Positions 21,501 through 33,430 of a stretch of DNA of 64,000 nt are shown here, in pieces. The notes below the pieces were generated by a model. That model searched no databases. It had not been told where the DNA came from and worked only from the letters and a program-made list of their open reading frames with translations. Source of the stretch: Varroa destructor (lineage: Eukaryota; Arthropoda; Arachnida; Mesostigmata; Varroidae). The translations under genes were made by a program, and so were the position numbers. The stretch covers positions 41,420,365 through 41,484,364 of the forward strand of contig NW_019211458.1 of NCBI RefSeq assembly GCF_002443255.2. Reading direction: 5' to 3'. Numbering within the stretch: the first letter of the stretch is position 1; each line of letters begins with the position of its first letter.

Positions 21501-21641
21501 ATGGAGGAAAGCTGCTGCTGCTGCTGCTACCAGCTGTACGTTGCTTCATCTCTTCAACCGCCTTTACGCGTACTCATTGTGGGGCTTCGACGATTTCTGC
21601 AGGGGCTAGGTTGCGAGAAGGAGCAGTCCGGAATAGACTGA
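21501..21641 (+). CDS. Small ORF with a penta-cysteine run (candidate)
   Basis: ATG at 21501 (G at +4) opens 46 codons. Residues 5-9 are five cysteines, encoded by the (GCT)n tract at 21511-21528. A plausible helical segment follows (residues 21-37, PLRVLIVGLRRFLQGLG). A cysteine cluster next to a short hydrophobic stretch could be palmitoylated. A microsatellite alone would also produce the cluster. No family is recognised. Confidence 0.1.
   Translation: MEESCCCCCYQLYVASSLQPPLRVLIVGLRRFLQGLGCEKEQSGID
21511..21528. repeat. (GCT)6 microsatellite
   Basis: Six perfect GCT (CTG) units, read directly. Confidence 0.95.
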
Positions 21642-24600
21642 CTCTATCTTCGGGCAATATATAAACGTGCCGATCTGATATAGGGAGAAATTGGTCCTTT
21701 TTAACAGAATTTTTCGATAACGATCAACCATACAGCGGAACTCTTTTTAGAAGCAGACTCGTCTGATTAATTCAGTAAAGGCAGCGTGATTGGTTAGATC
21801 AGCTTTATGCTGGCAGAAAGTCTACCGACGTTTTGTCTCACTGTAGTAGTACAGTAAATGTTTAGTACTTATGAATGTTAATCGGAGTAAATTATTAGCA
21901 GATTAATGGCGAAATGAGGTACATATAGCCGTGTTGATATAATGAGGCTAGCGGGCTTTCTTGGACCCCGGGAAAAACCCTCTCTAAAAAAAGGACGTTA
22001 TCTGCTTTGGTCTAATGTCGACTCAAAAGTAAAAATGGCACGTACCTCCGTTTGCATGTTTACCTAAAGAAAAAAAAAAACACTGTTTTTATTCGCTGAG
22101 AACGCATATGCTGTTGGAAAGCCTATCGAAAGTATCTCTGATAATCTGAGTTTGATTAACTTGATTATTTCTAACGGGCAAAAGAGTTTTGAACAAATAT
22201 CCTTGCTATCTGCCTAATGAATGTTTAATGAAAAACCGTAGGATAAGAGCTGAAAAAGCGATCCAATGAGGCTACATTATTCATTTACCTCTAACTAATA
22301 GCTTTCAAATGGTACCATATATATTCGCTCGTTTTTTTTTCTTTATAAATCTAAAAGCCTTGTTCCGATTTATTTTGACTTGTACCAAATATTTAGTTCA
22401 CTAGATAATTAGGGTTAGAACGTCAGCGAGCTTTCTATCAGCACTATGAAGAACTAGCCAATCAGGTTATTTTGCTTAAATCGATGGTAGGAGTCCATTT
22501 CTAATTTAATAAGTAATTAACAAAATCAAATCCCCGGTAACGGTGAACGGTGCTTGCCGTATGATGCATTTGCTGACACAATTCGTTCTCGAGTTGCCTC
22601 GAGTCAAAGTTGCTCCTTTGAGTCATAGTTGCAAATTTCGCCGTTACTATTTCCCACTTCTAACAAAATGCTCATTCTCGCCCTCTGTCCTAATATTGCT
22701 AAACGAAAACAAATCTGTGGCGCAATGTAGAATTCATTGTATCTTATACATCAACCGCACCACTTAGTACGAAGGGTACATGCCAGCACTGATTTCCCAT
22801 ATGAAACATCGTATTTCTCACAGATATAATTACCATACCACTGATACTTTGGTGTATATGTTGTAGGATAGCTTGAGATTGTTTATGGTCATAGGTGCGT
22901 GGCCATAAGCCATATAATTTTAACAAGATGTGGATATAACTACATACGAAGATGAAAATGTCCACTGCTGACAATAAAGGAAAGCTTAGATGAACAGCCG
23001 TCCGCCACATATAAACAGTCTTCATACTGAAGGCTAGTAAAGAAACCGCAACGGGCCTTTATAGTCAAAATTCATGAGTAATTCCAGACCGAAGGTCAGC
23101 CAATGACTAAGAAATTTTTTTTAGTTGACTCTAATACACCTGTTTTTAAATCGAACGTTCATGATGCGTTAGAGGTCAACATGCCTTTGTTTATACGATA
23201 CAATACTTTATAACTGAAGCCTAGGTGGCTGAAGCACACGAAGTTCGAACTCATTTTGATCTTCTGTTATGTGCGGGAACAACAAAAGGGTAGACAGCTT
23301 CGCCTGGTCAAGTGTCGATGATACGGTTTCCTACAGTAAAAAGATATATATCTGCTCCGCATTAGATTGTAAAAAAAAAGTAGATTTTATTCTTTTATCA
23401 TATTATCTTCGAAAATATAAATAGCCTTTACTGAAGCAAATCTGGCAATGTTTCCATAACGAACACCTCGTTTGAAATATAGAAAAAAAAAAAATCAGTC
23501 CGTGATACTTTTTCGGAAACATTCCCGCGTCACAAACGCGTGCGTCCTTATTGTCAGGATCATTGATAGCTTAGTCAGTATAACTTAATCTTCGAAAGCA
23601 GCATTTAATAACAAATAAAAATTGAATATTGAATTATCTTATTAGAAGATAAGCGTTCCATATTCCAAATAGTTCCCATCTGTGGTCGAAATACGCCTAT
23701 GAGAAGCCACTGCCAAAATATAATTAATGCTTTCGAAATACTGAGCAATACAAAGTTTCACCTTGTCGATGTAGCATGTTTGTTTTGCATTTATGTGATA
23801 CAAATACTTATTGGAAATAACGCATATATATACAGGCGCATATATAGGCGTCTCAGTAATAGATTGGCCTGAATGATACTTCAATGATCATGATCGCAAC
23901 CACCGCCAAGCGCTGTGAAATTCTTGTTTTTCATTAATACTAGTACGCCTTCGTCGTTCGCTAGGTATTTTCACTATGGGGTACCACGTGATCCTTAGAT
24001 TACCTAGAACAGTCATCTCAGAATAGAATGTTTCCACTAAAATGGATTAAATATTGAAATCCAGTGGTAAATGACTATACCTGGCCTCTGCGTTATGTTG
24101 TCTTTAAAAATGTTTACTTTTATTGTAATTCGAAATAATCGTTGTTACAACATAATATAGTTTTTTTACTTGGTATTTTTTATAAAATAAAAATACGTTC
24201 CTTAGAAATAACAACAAGCACATTTTAACTACTTTAAATTCTGCGAAATTTTTGCCCGACTGTTTAACCATCTTTACCGTTTGTCTGTGTATAGTCAGCA
24301 AAATAACTTCATAGCTCACCGGAACCTGTATAGAAAACTTAGTCGTTCGAACTTGAATTCAATTTGTGGTTTACTACAGGATTATCTTTATAGAATTACC
24401 TCTATTACAAAGAGGAACAGAACGATTGCAGTTTTTGCGCTCACAGTCAATTATTGATAAAAGCGCCTAATACACAAGCGTTTGTGAAGCGAACTACACA
24501 TATATGCGATATATATTCTCACGGTTAAAGTGTATTGCATAGTTAAATGTGACCGATTGAAACGCGGCACGCAACAGAAACTAGAGTCAACTATACTGTC

Positions 24601-24720
24601 TGTATTCGACCGCTGGCCCTTTTCAGACCTTTGATAGCAGCTGCGAAGCTTACGCTCCACCAAGTCTGTGAAAGCGATCGAACCACTAAACCTCAAGACT
24701 GACCAATTTCTGCTCGATTG
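21642..24720. other. AT-rich desert
   Basis: Short frames only (22543-22767 plus; 22744-23025, 23642-23884, 24104-24319 and 24451-24696 minus; at most 93 codons), none with a motif. Several A or T runs of 9-13 bases. No element recognised. Confidence 0.6.
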
Positions 24721-24996
24721 CAGACGGTGGGAACCTAGGCCAGAGACGCAGAAATCACCCTCTTCTTCGTAACTGTCCGTACAACAGTGGCATCAGGTTG
24801 TGGTCTGGGTGGTTGTTGATGCTGAAACGCGAAGGGAAGCTCTGCCACGGAGGCCTTAGCTGTAGGAAATTTCGCGGTAGAGATGGGGTCGTCTAAGCGA
24901 GACACGGAGCGCCGTAGTATAAGGTATCACCGAGATATAAAACGAAGGGACAAGCTATAGGAGCCATTATGTGAAACGGAGCCGTGAAGGAGCTTC

Positions 24997-25203
24997 ATGG
25001 ACGTCATGAGCCACGTTGAAGCCATGGATGATGCTGGATCAAGGAGGCGAGCAGGAAATAAGAATCAGGGGAGGTACTCAGTACCGAAAATGAATCCTAT
25101 TGCTAAGTATTTTAGGTCGGCGAACATAGCTGGGTTGCATACCGTTTTTCGGTTAGTGGTGCTGGATCAGTGTGACATAATGTCAACCCGAACAGCTAAA
25201 TGA
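24997..25203 (+). CDS. 68-codon ORF in a purine-rich island (candidate)
   Basis: ATG at 24997 opens a frame starting MDVMSHVEAMDDAGSRRRAG and continuing as a mixed charged and hydrophobic sequence to 25203. There is no signal peptide and no recognised domain. It sits in the GC-rich skewed block with other plus frames downstream (25750-26031). It may be an exon of an unrecognised gene, or an artefact of the purine-rich composition, which removes few stops but favours charged residues. Confidence 0.12.
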   Translation: MDVMSHVEAMDDAGSRRRAGNKNQGRYSVPKMNPIAKYFRSANIAGLHTVFRLVVLDQCDIMSTRTAK

Positions 25204-25483
25204 TACAAATATCGGCGATTATTTGATTAAGATGGCCGCTGGAGAGTCCTTAATGGCGTACTTGCTAATCGCAATTCCCAGTCACTAAGCACTGGAGGTT
25301 ATAAGGCAGCGTTTGTGTTGAAAATTTTCGTAATGGTCCAAAGCGAAGAAGGCTTCTAACTTTAGTTTGTAACTTGAATAACGGTGATGGCTGGGCATGC
25401 GCTAGGCACACCTAAAGTTGTCGAGGGCAGTCTGAAACAGCGTATTCCCGGACAAGCGTAAGTCGCAATGAGCGATGCCTATA

Positions 25484-26146
25484 TCATGCGAGCAATCTCA
25501 GGACGTATATGGCCATGGGACTTAGCCAAGGGCAGTATGACAAGAGCATTTTGTGAGCGATAGCGTTAAAAGGACGGTGGTAGTGAGTAGCAGTATACGA
25601 CGAACGATAGACGTGTAAGAAATTACTCGAAAGATATGATCCCTGCGGCCAGCTGGTCGAGCAAGGAAATGTCACCAAACCGGACGGTCCAAAAGGAGGC
25701 GACAAGTGAGGCCATGAATGAAGCAAGAGCTGCAAAAGTTCGAGAGTAGATGACACGGGTAGCAGTCGTTTTGGGCAACGAGTACCGCGGAACGTCAATT
25801 ATACGGAAGGAAACTGAAGAGAAATTTAAATGCCGTCAAAAACATCGTATTCTTGGATCAAAAGGCAGAATAGGGAGCAGGGTTGACCACGATGTAGAAC
25901 GGAGCTGTATTTATGGTGGGGGCGGTTTTCCAAACAAGAGAAAAGCGCCGTGGAAAGGCCGACTCTCATCAAGAGCTCGCCGACAGGGCGATCATAAAGG
26001 GTCTGACCGGTTGATGGGGATCGATGCATAGCGTAGGCGTATATAATAAAGTCGTAACACAACAGAAAATATGAATTAGAAAGCAATGCACCGTTTGAGA
26101 AAACCTTATAAAGACAGGCGGTATTTGGAAGAAAAACAGTGCCCAA
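25484..26146 (-). CDS. Two neighbouring minus ORFs, 104 and 106 codons (doubtful)
   Basis: Frames 25484-25798 and 25826-26146 are open in a row on the minus strand. Both are rich in Ser, Leu, Pro, His, Cys and Tyr, which is what the complement of purine-rich DNA yields. Plus frame 25750-26031 (93 codons, basic, with a GGGG stretch) overlaps both. No domain is recognised in any of the three, and I cannot tell which, if any, is coding. Confidence 0.08.
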
Positions 26147-26500
26147 ACAATCTTTGACACTCAGTTATGCGCTGAGCTAGTATACCAAGAGCCACAGACC
26201 TAAAATAATTGCGATCCATGATAAATGTGGGATAGGCGCACGGTCTGGTGCATCAGCAGAGTTGGGTTCGAAGTCGCGGATTACACAGATGTCCAATTTG
26301 CCGATCAGGGGTCAGGAACAAGATGTTCCCGCTATGGCAGCAATTAACATAGGCAGAGCAGAGTACCACAACCCCGTGTAGAGACCAACCAAGCAGCGTC
26401 GTTATAGGGATTTTCACAGGAGGATAAAGCAAAGGTGACCTTGCATGTGTGAATGGTTGTTGGAGAGAATGAAGCTCAGTAAAAAGTTGCTAAGCTAGTG

Positions 26501-27365
26501 GACATCTTTCAACCGAGATCGACATATGTTCAAACTGTGCACTATGCCGTGTTAAAGACTCTGCATGAAAGGTAGCGAAGTTAAAAAGCACAAACCTAAG
26601 TTAGCGTGTTGGTAAGGCTAATTAGATAGTAAATGCGTACACAACGCTGACAACAGACCTGCGTGGAACGAAGAAAACTCGCATTTGTGTTTGCGGAGTC
26701 CGTCAACGTCTAATTGCAGAGTAGTTTTTACTTATGACATGCACAAATGGACAATGTACTAAACAGCGACATGAATTTCAGTAATGTACAAAAGGCTGTA
26801 AAATGATTTTCCTAGCTTGTAATTCGAAAGCTTGTCAACAGGCCTGCTATCTACACCTGCGCAGTTCCACAGGCCTAATTCTATGCACGACTTAAGTATG
26901 AAGTGTTCAAATCCTTGCCTGTAGAAAGCTGAGGTCAACTAATTCGTGTTCCATTACCCGGCATATTTTCGTAGGTAAGTATGCGCTTGTAACTTAAAAA
27001 GATCAACGATTTTCATCAAGTTGTATGCATTAAATTAGAAACCAGATTATTAAATACTATAATATTCAGTAAAGAGCTTCAGTACACACCTACATAGCTT
27101 AAACATCGGAATATGGCCCGACGCAAGGATCAATTTAATTACCAAGGTCTATCCCACAAATACGATGATAGAGTAACACAAGACTGATCATTGTGTTACT
27201 TCGACTGCTGTAAATATACCAGTCTTCATCCTTACCTATACTCAATAATCATACCTATTTTTTACCTCTGATAGAAAGATTACTCGGAGAAGCACAGTAT
27301 AGCCCTGCTTGAATTATGCTTTTAGACATGAGCACTCTGATTAATGGGAGCAATGTCCTTTCTGA
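26501..27365. other. Stretch with one strong donor-like site
   Basis: CGTAG|GTAAGTATG (GT near 26973) is a very good donor on the plus strand, preceded some 50 bases upstream by CCTGTAG. One frame between them is open (KLRSTNSCSITRHIFV). Nothing else is seen, and splice-like hexamers are expected by chance at this density. Confidence 0.3.
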
Positions 27366-27827
27366 AGGAATAATAGAAATCCATTGCCAGTTATTTATGC
27401 TAGCTTGCGGTCGATTGAAAATGGTTATATGCCTATCTTAGATAGTCAGGAACTTCTGCACTCTTGTAAAGCGTCCGAACTTTACAATAAAAGTGAATGG
27501 GGATCCTTCGCCCTCCAATCGTTCGGTTTATGTGGTATTCAACTACTGATCCGATCAATAGCTATTAGTAAAATCAAAAAGCATTTCGCGAAGCACCCCA
27601 GCAACTTCATTTTTCTCACAAATCAAACGACCACCATCCACCTCCGGAAGCGCAAGGAGCAACTACAAGTTTCGCCCTCTGACGATCCAATTATGACACC
27701 AAATTTGCCTAAACTGCTGTTTAGACAAGGTTTAAGCAAAGATGAAATTACCTTTCCCTTTACTTTATTCAACGTATTGGACACCCCTCGGACAGATTCA
27801 ACTCTTAAAAACAAAATGATGACCTAA
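27366..27827 (+). CDS. 154-codon open frame, function unknown
   Basis: The frame is open from after a TGA at 27363-27365 to 27827. The first ATG (residue MPILDSQELLHSC) is about 22 codons in. The product is soluble-looking and basic in the middle (SKIKKHFAKHP, then HLRKRKEQLQ) with a Thr-rich C-terminus. There is no membrane segment, signal peptide or named motif. This length is near the chance expectation for the window, but the charge pattern is more protein-like than in most frames here. It could be a large exon or a decayed copy. Confidence 0.15.
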   Translation, partial: RNNRNPLPVIYASLRSIENGYMPILDSQELLHSCKASELYNKSEWGSFALQSFGLCGIQLLIRSIAISKIKKHFAKHPSNFIFLTNQTTTIHLRKRKEQLQVSPSDDPIMTPNLPKLLFRQGLSKDEITFPFTLFNVLDTPRTDSTLKNKMMT

Positions 27828-28200
27828 TACTTCATCTCTATTTTTGATTACTCTAACTTCGCCTGCATCAATTATCTCAAAACGAGTTTCGCTTTTCCAC
27901 CTTTTCCTATGCAAAATTCTTTGTAATGTTAGTATTATGTGTTCTTTTTATATGCGTACTTCTAATTCCTGGCAGACGCTCGGCCTATATAGCCACACAG
28001 CGTCTGGTCTCTACAAAATTTATAAAGGTCGCGTACACGGCTTCTCCTGTGTATCTCCTATCTTTTCCTGTGTATGTGGTCTCCTGGCATCCACGAATCT
28101 TAGCAATTGTTTCTTGATTGTTTTGTCATTCTCTACTTCCTGTTACACTTTCTTTTTCCTTTCCATTGGTAAGGACGTTTACTATCACCGTCCTGTTTAG
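27828..28200. other. Pyrimidine-rich block on the plus strand
   Basis: The sequence is markedly C/T-rich for about 370 bases. Overlapping frames 27844-28200 and 27926-28117 are Ser/Phe/Cys/Leu-rich by composition and have no motif. Confidence 0.4.
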
Positions 28201-31200
28201 GCGAGATCTTAACGCCATAACAAGACTAAAAGAGTGGTACGTAATTAAATAATAGGTTGCCGCAATCTGGCATCTTCTTGAAAGCAGTTGCTACGATAGG
28301 CAGATCATTCATTCGTGTCCTAGATGAAAACATCACCTCAGAAAGGTCGTGTCGGACAACACTTTATGCTTGCTTATTTAGACATAAAAGTCGTCCGACC
28401 ATAACTGAAAAAATGTTCATTTGAATGCGTTTAATAAACAACTTTAATGTGAAGGTGTTAACAACGTAACGCGAAGCGTACGTTTCACAAGCTACAGGAT
28501 AGCATCTTCACATTCGCCTTTTTTGTGCTCGCAAACGAAACCTAGCTTCGTTTTTACGTCGTACTGTTTTTTTGCTTGCAGCAGGAACAGCGCAAATGTC
28601 ACAATAAAAATAGTAGCAACATTTTTAGGATGTCGTTTCGGCCGTGTCCTACATGTAAACGGCATAGGTGGCTAACGTCGTTACACAGATATGGCTATTT
28701 AAAGCCAGGAAAATTCTAACAATAGTGACTCTTTCGAAAGCCACCCATATGCCCATCAGGGGTATAAGCAGGTGAGAGCTTTAGTACAACTGAAGTCTCG
28801 GATTATTTGACACGAACAACGTAACTCTTTCGAATGGCTAGAATTGTACCCACTTCTAAATAAATGAGGTAAACTGCTACTGATCATGTTGCTACTAAAC
28901 AGACAATACTTTCTTCTCTATATATAATCATAGATGAATATACATATCAGAATTAGTTCTGCTATTTCCTGGTCTACTTCCTATATGTAGATTTGCCCTT
29001 TTCCACTCTTTTTGTAAATACCATATTTCCGCAGCCATACATTAGTAGATGAATATTATTAAAGTATGAATTGTTACGGCTAAAATTTTAATAACTGCTT
29101 GAAGAAATAGCGTATAAGTAAAATGTTTAGCCCTTAAAGGATACTTCAACAACTGATCGCACATTGTTAAACTTTGAACTATTTTGTGTTATCTTATCCT
29201 GAGGTTTTGAAGTTCTACGTGGAGTCGATCAGCTTTCGTGCACATAGATCACACTGTGGTCAACTTGCACAACGCAAAAGACACGTAGCAGAAGTAAACT
29301 ATTCATATAGCTGACGATATGCTCATGAACATTACGCGGCCGTAAGCGGCTGAAGTGTTTTTAGAAACCAACAAATAACATATTCAAACAATAAATTTTA
29401 GCACACAAGCCGATTGACGGGCCAGTTTAAGGTAGAATCTGATGTGCATTGCATTTAAGTAAATGGAAGTAGCGTTCAAGCTCGCTTACGACAGTAAATT
29501 CTGTCGTATACAACCAACATTTTGGGAGCAATTGAAAGCGAAACAGGATGATGGACTCAGATTTAAGAACTAGCCTTCTATTTAACTTCAAGAAAGCTTA
29601 CAAAACAATAAAATTGCTACCCAATCTAACTATTGTTTGATAATTACTATTGATACTTCTATGCTTCTCTATTCCGAAGACGATGAGTCTTTGTATCGGC
29701 TTTCCTAATTACCTGCGATATTGCTGTTATTACTAATGCTGTTTCTAGTGCTAGTGCTAATACCCGCTATAAATCCTGGATGGATTTGTTTGCCTCACTT
29801 CTCTGCTTTGTTTTTATTCAGTTTATGGCTAACACTTCCTCCATCTCCGATCGTGCTGGGTCTTTTTGCTTGGCCAGAAATTCAAATCACGTAATTCACC
29901 CAAGTAACGATTAACAGTGTCAAGTGGACACCTTAAAAGCATCCAACCATATGATGACACTTGAAGTACGTAATAAGGATAAGCAACCGAGACGTGGATA
30001 GACAGTGGCCAAAAAGATCACAATCAACCTACCTGACAAATAGGATCCACTCGATTTGGCCTTGCCATCGTCACACACTATTCTCTCGGATGGACAGACA
30101 CACGGGTTCCCGCTTACCTGCTACTCATTCCTTTAGCGCAGGAGATGAGAGCTAACATGTCCGGTCGCACACATCTAACCGAGAGTAATTTAACTTCGTT
30201 TGAAGATAGCAGTAGGAAAAGATATTCTATACTTTTTACAGTTACCTCACCTACCCATTTTGATGTCCGGGTCTGGTTGTCCGTTGAGAGAAGACACTCA
30301 TATTGTTCTCTTTTCGACTCTTTTTTTGACACACGTATGGATTCATGTCATACGCAGATTATTTGTGGATTATTATATTCGCTATTAACCATAATTAACT
30401 ATATTAATGTATATATTTAAGAGAACTGTATCAAGAGGGTTACGTTTGAATTAAGGTTACAAAAAAAGGTTAATATAATTAAAAACATGGGTTTTACAGC
30501 GTACCAGATTATAGTTACGATCTGTCCAAGTAATTTTATTAATTCTATTTAGTTATAGATGTTTCTAGGACTGATTTTTGGTAGAAACTAAATAAAGGGA
30601 TCCTCCAAATTGAGCCGTCACGTGAGTTCACGATTCTGAAAAACAATTGTAATAGCATTTCCTACTTTGGCAGGATCTACATTTATTATTCTCAGCTTAA
30701 CTCGTATTGATCCAACTTCAGCAGCGCACGAGTACTACATCTGCAGTTACGATGTAAAATCAAATCTATCTGTGTCAACTCCATGTATATATATCTGTAG
30801 CTATGAGTGCAGCTAGAAAAATTTCTATCACGGAATTGTTTCGGCAAATGCTGTTTCATTTCTCAACGTACTCTCCATATAGATATATTGTTTTTTTCCA
30901 ACGATGCTTCTATGTCTCTAATTCCTTCAAATAGTAATTGGCATTTTGGCGTTTGGGACTGTGACGGTCTCCTCGTGGGACAATAGTTTGCCATCTGGGT
31001 AAAATTTTGAGCTTAAGAAACAGATAACAATACTGAATGCTCAAATGTTTGGCATGTTCAAGTTGGTGCACAAAAAATGCCTGTGTTTTTTTTATGGCTT
31101 TTTCTTTTTGAATTTTTCATTTTCTGATGGCCAGATGTAATTCATCCCTGGAACGCTTCTCTTTTTTTTTTCGCACAAAGATTGCATGTCACTATTTTCG

Positions 31201-31242
31201 AATCAGTTTAACCCAACTTAAATGTGTATGTTCGGTGCACAG
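28201..31242. other. AT-rich stretch without a recognised gene
   Basis: Another pyrimidine-rich patch lies at about 29640-29870. Short frames at 29961-30155 and 30145-30420 (plus) and 30114-30332 (minus) show no motif. Confidence 0.55.
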
Positions 31243-31320
31243 CGTTTGATCAAAATCAGAAAGCTTTCAGAAATGGTAACATAGGATTTGATGAGCGAGG
31301 CATCGATGAGTTCGCAGAGA
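31243..31320 (+). CDS. Candidate exon A, EF-hand-like residues
   Basis: A weak acceptor (TGCACAG) is followed by 78 bases and a strong donor, GAGA|GTAAGTGGG, at 31321. Read after two bases, the exon encodes FDQNQKAFRNGNIGFDERGI and then DEFAE. The part NGNIGFDE resembles the second half of an EF-hand calcium loop (Asn, Gly, Ile, then Glu at position 12), although the first half carries an insertion. It ends one base into a codon, which fits candidate exon B. The pair would be part of a gene whose other exons I did not find. Chance remains likely. Confidence 0.15.
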
Positions 31321-31639
31321 GTAAGTGGGAAAAGTACGTCGCGCGAAAGTTCCGATTATTTCAAATAATCCCGGCTGAGCGCATACACATCGTGCTTGCA
31401 TATTTCGATATTTGAAACAACTTCAGAACCTTAATTTTACAGAAAGGTGTTCCTTTTTTCTCTTACAGTCTTTGCAGAAAAGGCATTTTTGTGCTGAAGA
31501 TGAACTTCAAATGCCGTATTCTTTAATATACATTAGGACGAACACGTGTAACAGTATGTAAACAGAATGATACTAGGCTCTAAAGGCAGGGAGTACCAGA
31601 AAACGGCACGAAATGTACATAAGACCTCGGTCTCTACAG

Positions 31640-31674
31640 GCTTTTCGAACCAATATGAAGTCGTTATCATTGTT
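31640..31674 (+). CDS. Candidate exon B (35 bp)
   Basis: The segment has a good acceptor (CCTCGGTCTCTACAG, ending at 31639) and a good donor (GTT|GTAAGTATT at 31675). It needs two bases to complete a codon, exactly what exon A leaves, and then reads FSNQYEVVIIV. The intervening 319 bases would be an intron with a normal pyrimidine tract. An exon this short is uncommon, and the unspliced frame through here (31567-31761) is also open, so the model is speculative. Confidence 0.13.
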
Positions 31675-31675
31675 G

Positions 31676-32891
31676 TAAGTATTTTATCCCTATTCAACAC
31701 TTTTAATCTCATGACAGCTGAAGAATGGTACAAATTATCGCCGCAATCTATAAACATTTAAGATGGGTAACAACCTAGGTTTGTAGTAACATGGCCTGAT
31801 TTTCAGTCCCTTGTAGACACATACAAATCAACTGTGGGGTTCGCACGATGTATATATAAGGAGTAAAATATGTTAAAGCTCGTTTTCAAATAGTGACACC
31901 GTTTGAAAAAAAAAACGCTCTATCCAGCGACGAGTAAACCGACGGGCTAATCGCTCTGTCGCTGCCTGTTTGCGAGAACTAAAAAAATTTTAATAAAGTG
32001 TATATTGGCACTAATGAGCATCATGAAAAATTGTAAGAATCCATAGTAAGTGTTTATATTCTTGCACTTCCCAACAAGGATGCAACACTCATTTAACAAA
32101 TAATTTCTCGTCGAGGATTTTTTCAATTGAACTGCATAAAGTACTCGCTTTTCTCATCGGTTAAAATCTCGCAGCCCGCCAAGCGTTTGAAAGCAGCGTT
32201 CCGCATGAAGTCATTAACTCTGTTCGAGCCTTTAAGGACATATGATCTTAGCTTCAATGCCAAGCTCCTGCTTAGTTGTAAGTGAACATAATTATGGTAA
32301 ACTTTCAACTCGAACACCGCAGAACCTCAAGAGTGCGTTTGGTTGCGTCAACGAAAGTGGGTCGAAACCGTTCTGTTCTGATGCCACCCGAAGCTAATTA
32401 TGAAAGTTGGGCAGACAAGGCGCATTACACAGATCTGAGCTTCCAGTTAATTATGTCCTATTGTGATGACAAGATTAAAAAATATTATCTTGGTGAGACG
32501 GGGAACTCATCTTTGTGATTATTGGCAAATCGAATCGGTCCTAATTTTGGCACAAGCCAAATTTTGTTATGATCTTCGATTTGACACATAAATTACCAAG
32601 GGGCATTAGAAATAAAAAATACACTGCAATTACGAAAAATGTACACCTAAGCTTAAAGTTTAAGTGCGCAAATACAGTGCAGTAGGATCGGGCGGCCGAT
32701 TATTCCCAGCAAATTCGGGCACAAGTTGATATAAACAATCGTATATATTGTGCTGGTTTCAAAAACATTGTGTGTCTAGTTATTTTTTTTGCCAATAGTA
32801 GCATTGTTGTTATAACATATGCATGTGCGTTCGTTGATCACTGATGATTGCATTGACTTAATAGCTGAGGATCGCCCCTCAACTGGTTGAG
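31676..32891. other. Stretch without a recognised gene
   Basis: Frames 32123-32317 (minus) and 32282-32518 (plus) are 64-78 codons without motifs. An A-run lies near 31905. Nothing else is seen. Confidence 0.5.
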
Positions 32892-33176
32892 ATGTCGGCG
32901 CACTTTTCTACTCCTACATATTGTAAACTTTATCTCTTGTTATATAATAACATGCGTTCGATTGGCGAGGATAGGCTGCGAGAAATGCTAGCCTTCCTAG
33001 CCATTTATTACCAGCCATCCGCGAGATTGATCCGTGAATCCGTCCCTTTGGACGCTAACCTTTGGTCCGCAAGACGTTGGTCTAGAACAGCGTTACTAAT
33101 ACGTCATTCCAAAAGATTAGTGCATCAATACAGACTCAGATTTAGTTACGCTAAAAAGCCATCTATTTCTAATTAG
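32892..33176 (+). CDS. 94-codon basic ORF (candidate)
   Basis: ATG at 32892 opens a frame that becomes Arg-rich, with a plausible helix (SIGEDRLREMLAFLAIYY) followed by repeated Arg and Leu. There is no signal peptide, and the dibasic Arg pair is not flanked by an amidation-type glycine. No family is recognised. The length is within chance expectation. Confidence 0.12.
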   Translation: MSAHFSTPTYCKLYLLLYNNMRSIGEDRLREMLAFLAIYYQPSARLIRESVPLDANLWSARRWSRTALLIRHSKRLVHQYRLRFSYAKKPSISN

Positions 33177-33363
33177 CGCTCTACAATGGCTCGGCATAGT
33201 GAACAACTCTATCCTAACGGTAGAACGTATGTACATTTTCTGCGGATCTCTTACAGGAGACAAATTGTCCATACATAGCAATTTCTGTTGAAATAGTTTA
33301 CAGCCGGACGATGACTTTCAAGAAATTTTTCGGTTCGGAGCACATGGTGAGCTGGTCAGCTTG

Positions 33364-33430
33364 CTAAAAACAAGTTAATAGTCAATTCGGTTAATAGGCA
33401 AGTTAATAGGCACTAAAAACAACTTAATAG
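33364..33430. repeat. Local repeat of GTTAATAG and an 18-bp unit
   Basis: CTAAAAACAAGTTAATAG at 33364-33381 recurs with one change at 33413-33430. Two extra GTTAATAG copies lie between them (33390 and 33402). It looks like nested slippage duplications. Confidence 0.85.

Larger units (their letters stand above)
24721..26500. other. GC-richer island, purine-rich on the plus strand
   Basis: Over about 1.8 kb, G clearly exceeds C on the plus strand, unlike the flanks. It contains the most closely packed open frames of the window on both strands. Strand-skewed blocks can mark transcribed DNA or the body of an old element. I see no terminal repeats or recognisable transposon protein. Confidence 0.4.

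Noticed and set aside
26225..26285. tRNA-like A-box (TAGGCGCACGG) and B-box (GGTTCGAAGTC) about 30 bases apart
   Set aside because: The five bases before TTCGAAG do not pair with those after it, and no acceptor or anticodon stem forms. At most a chance or heavily decayed tRNA-derived fragment.
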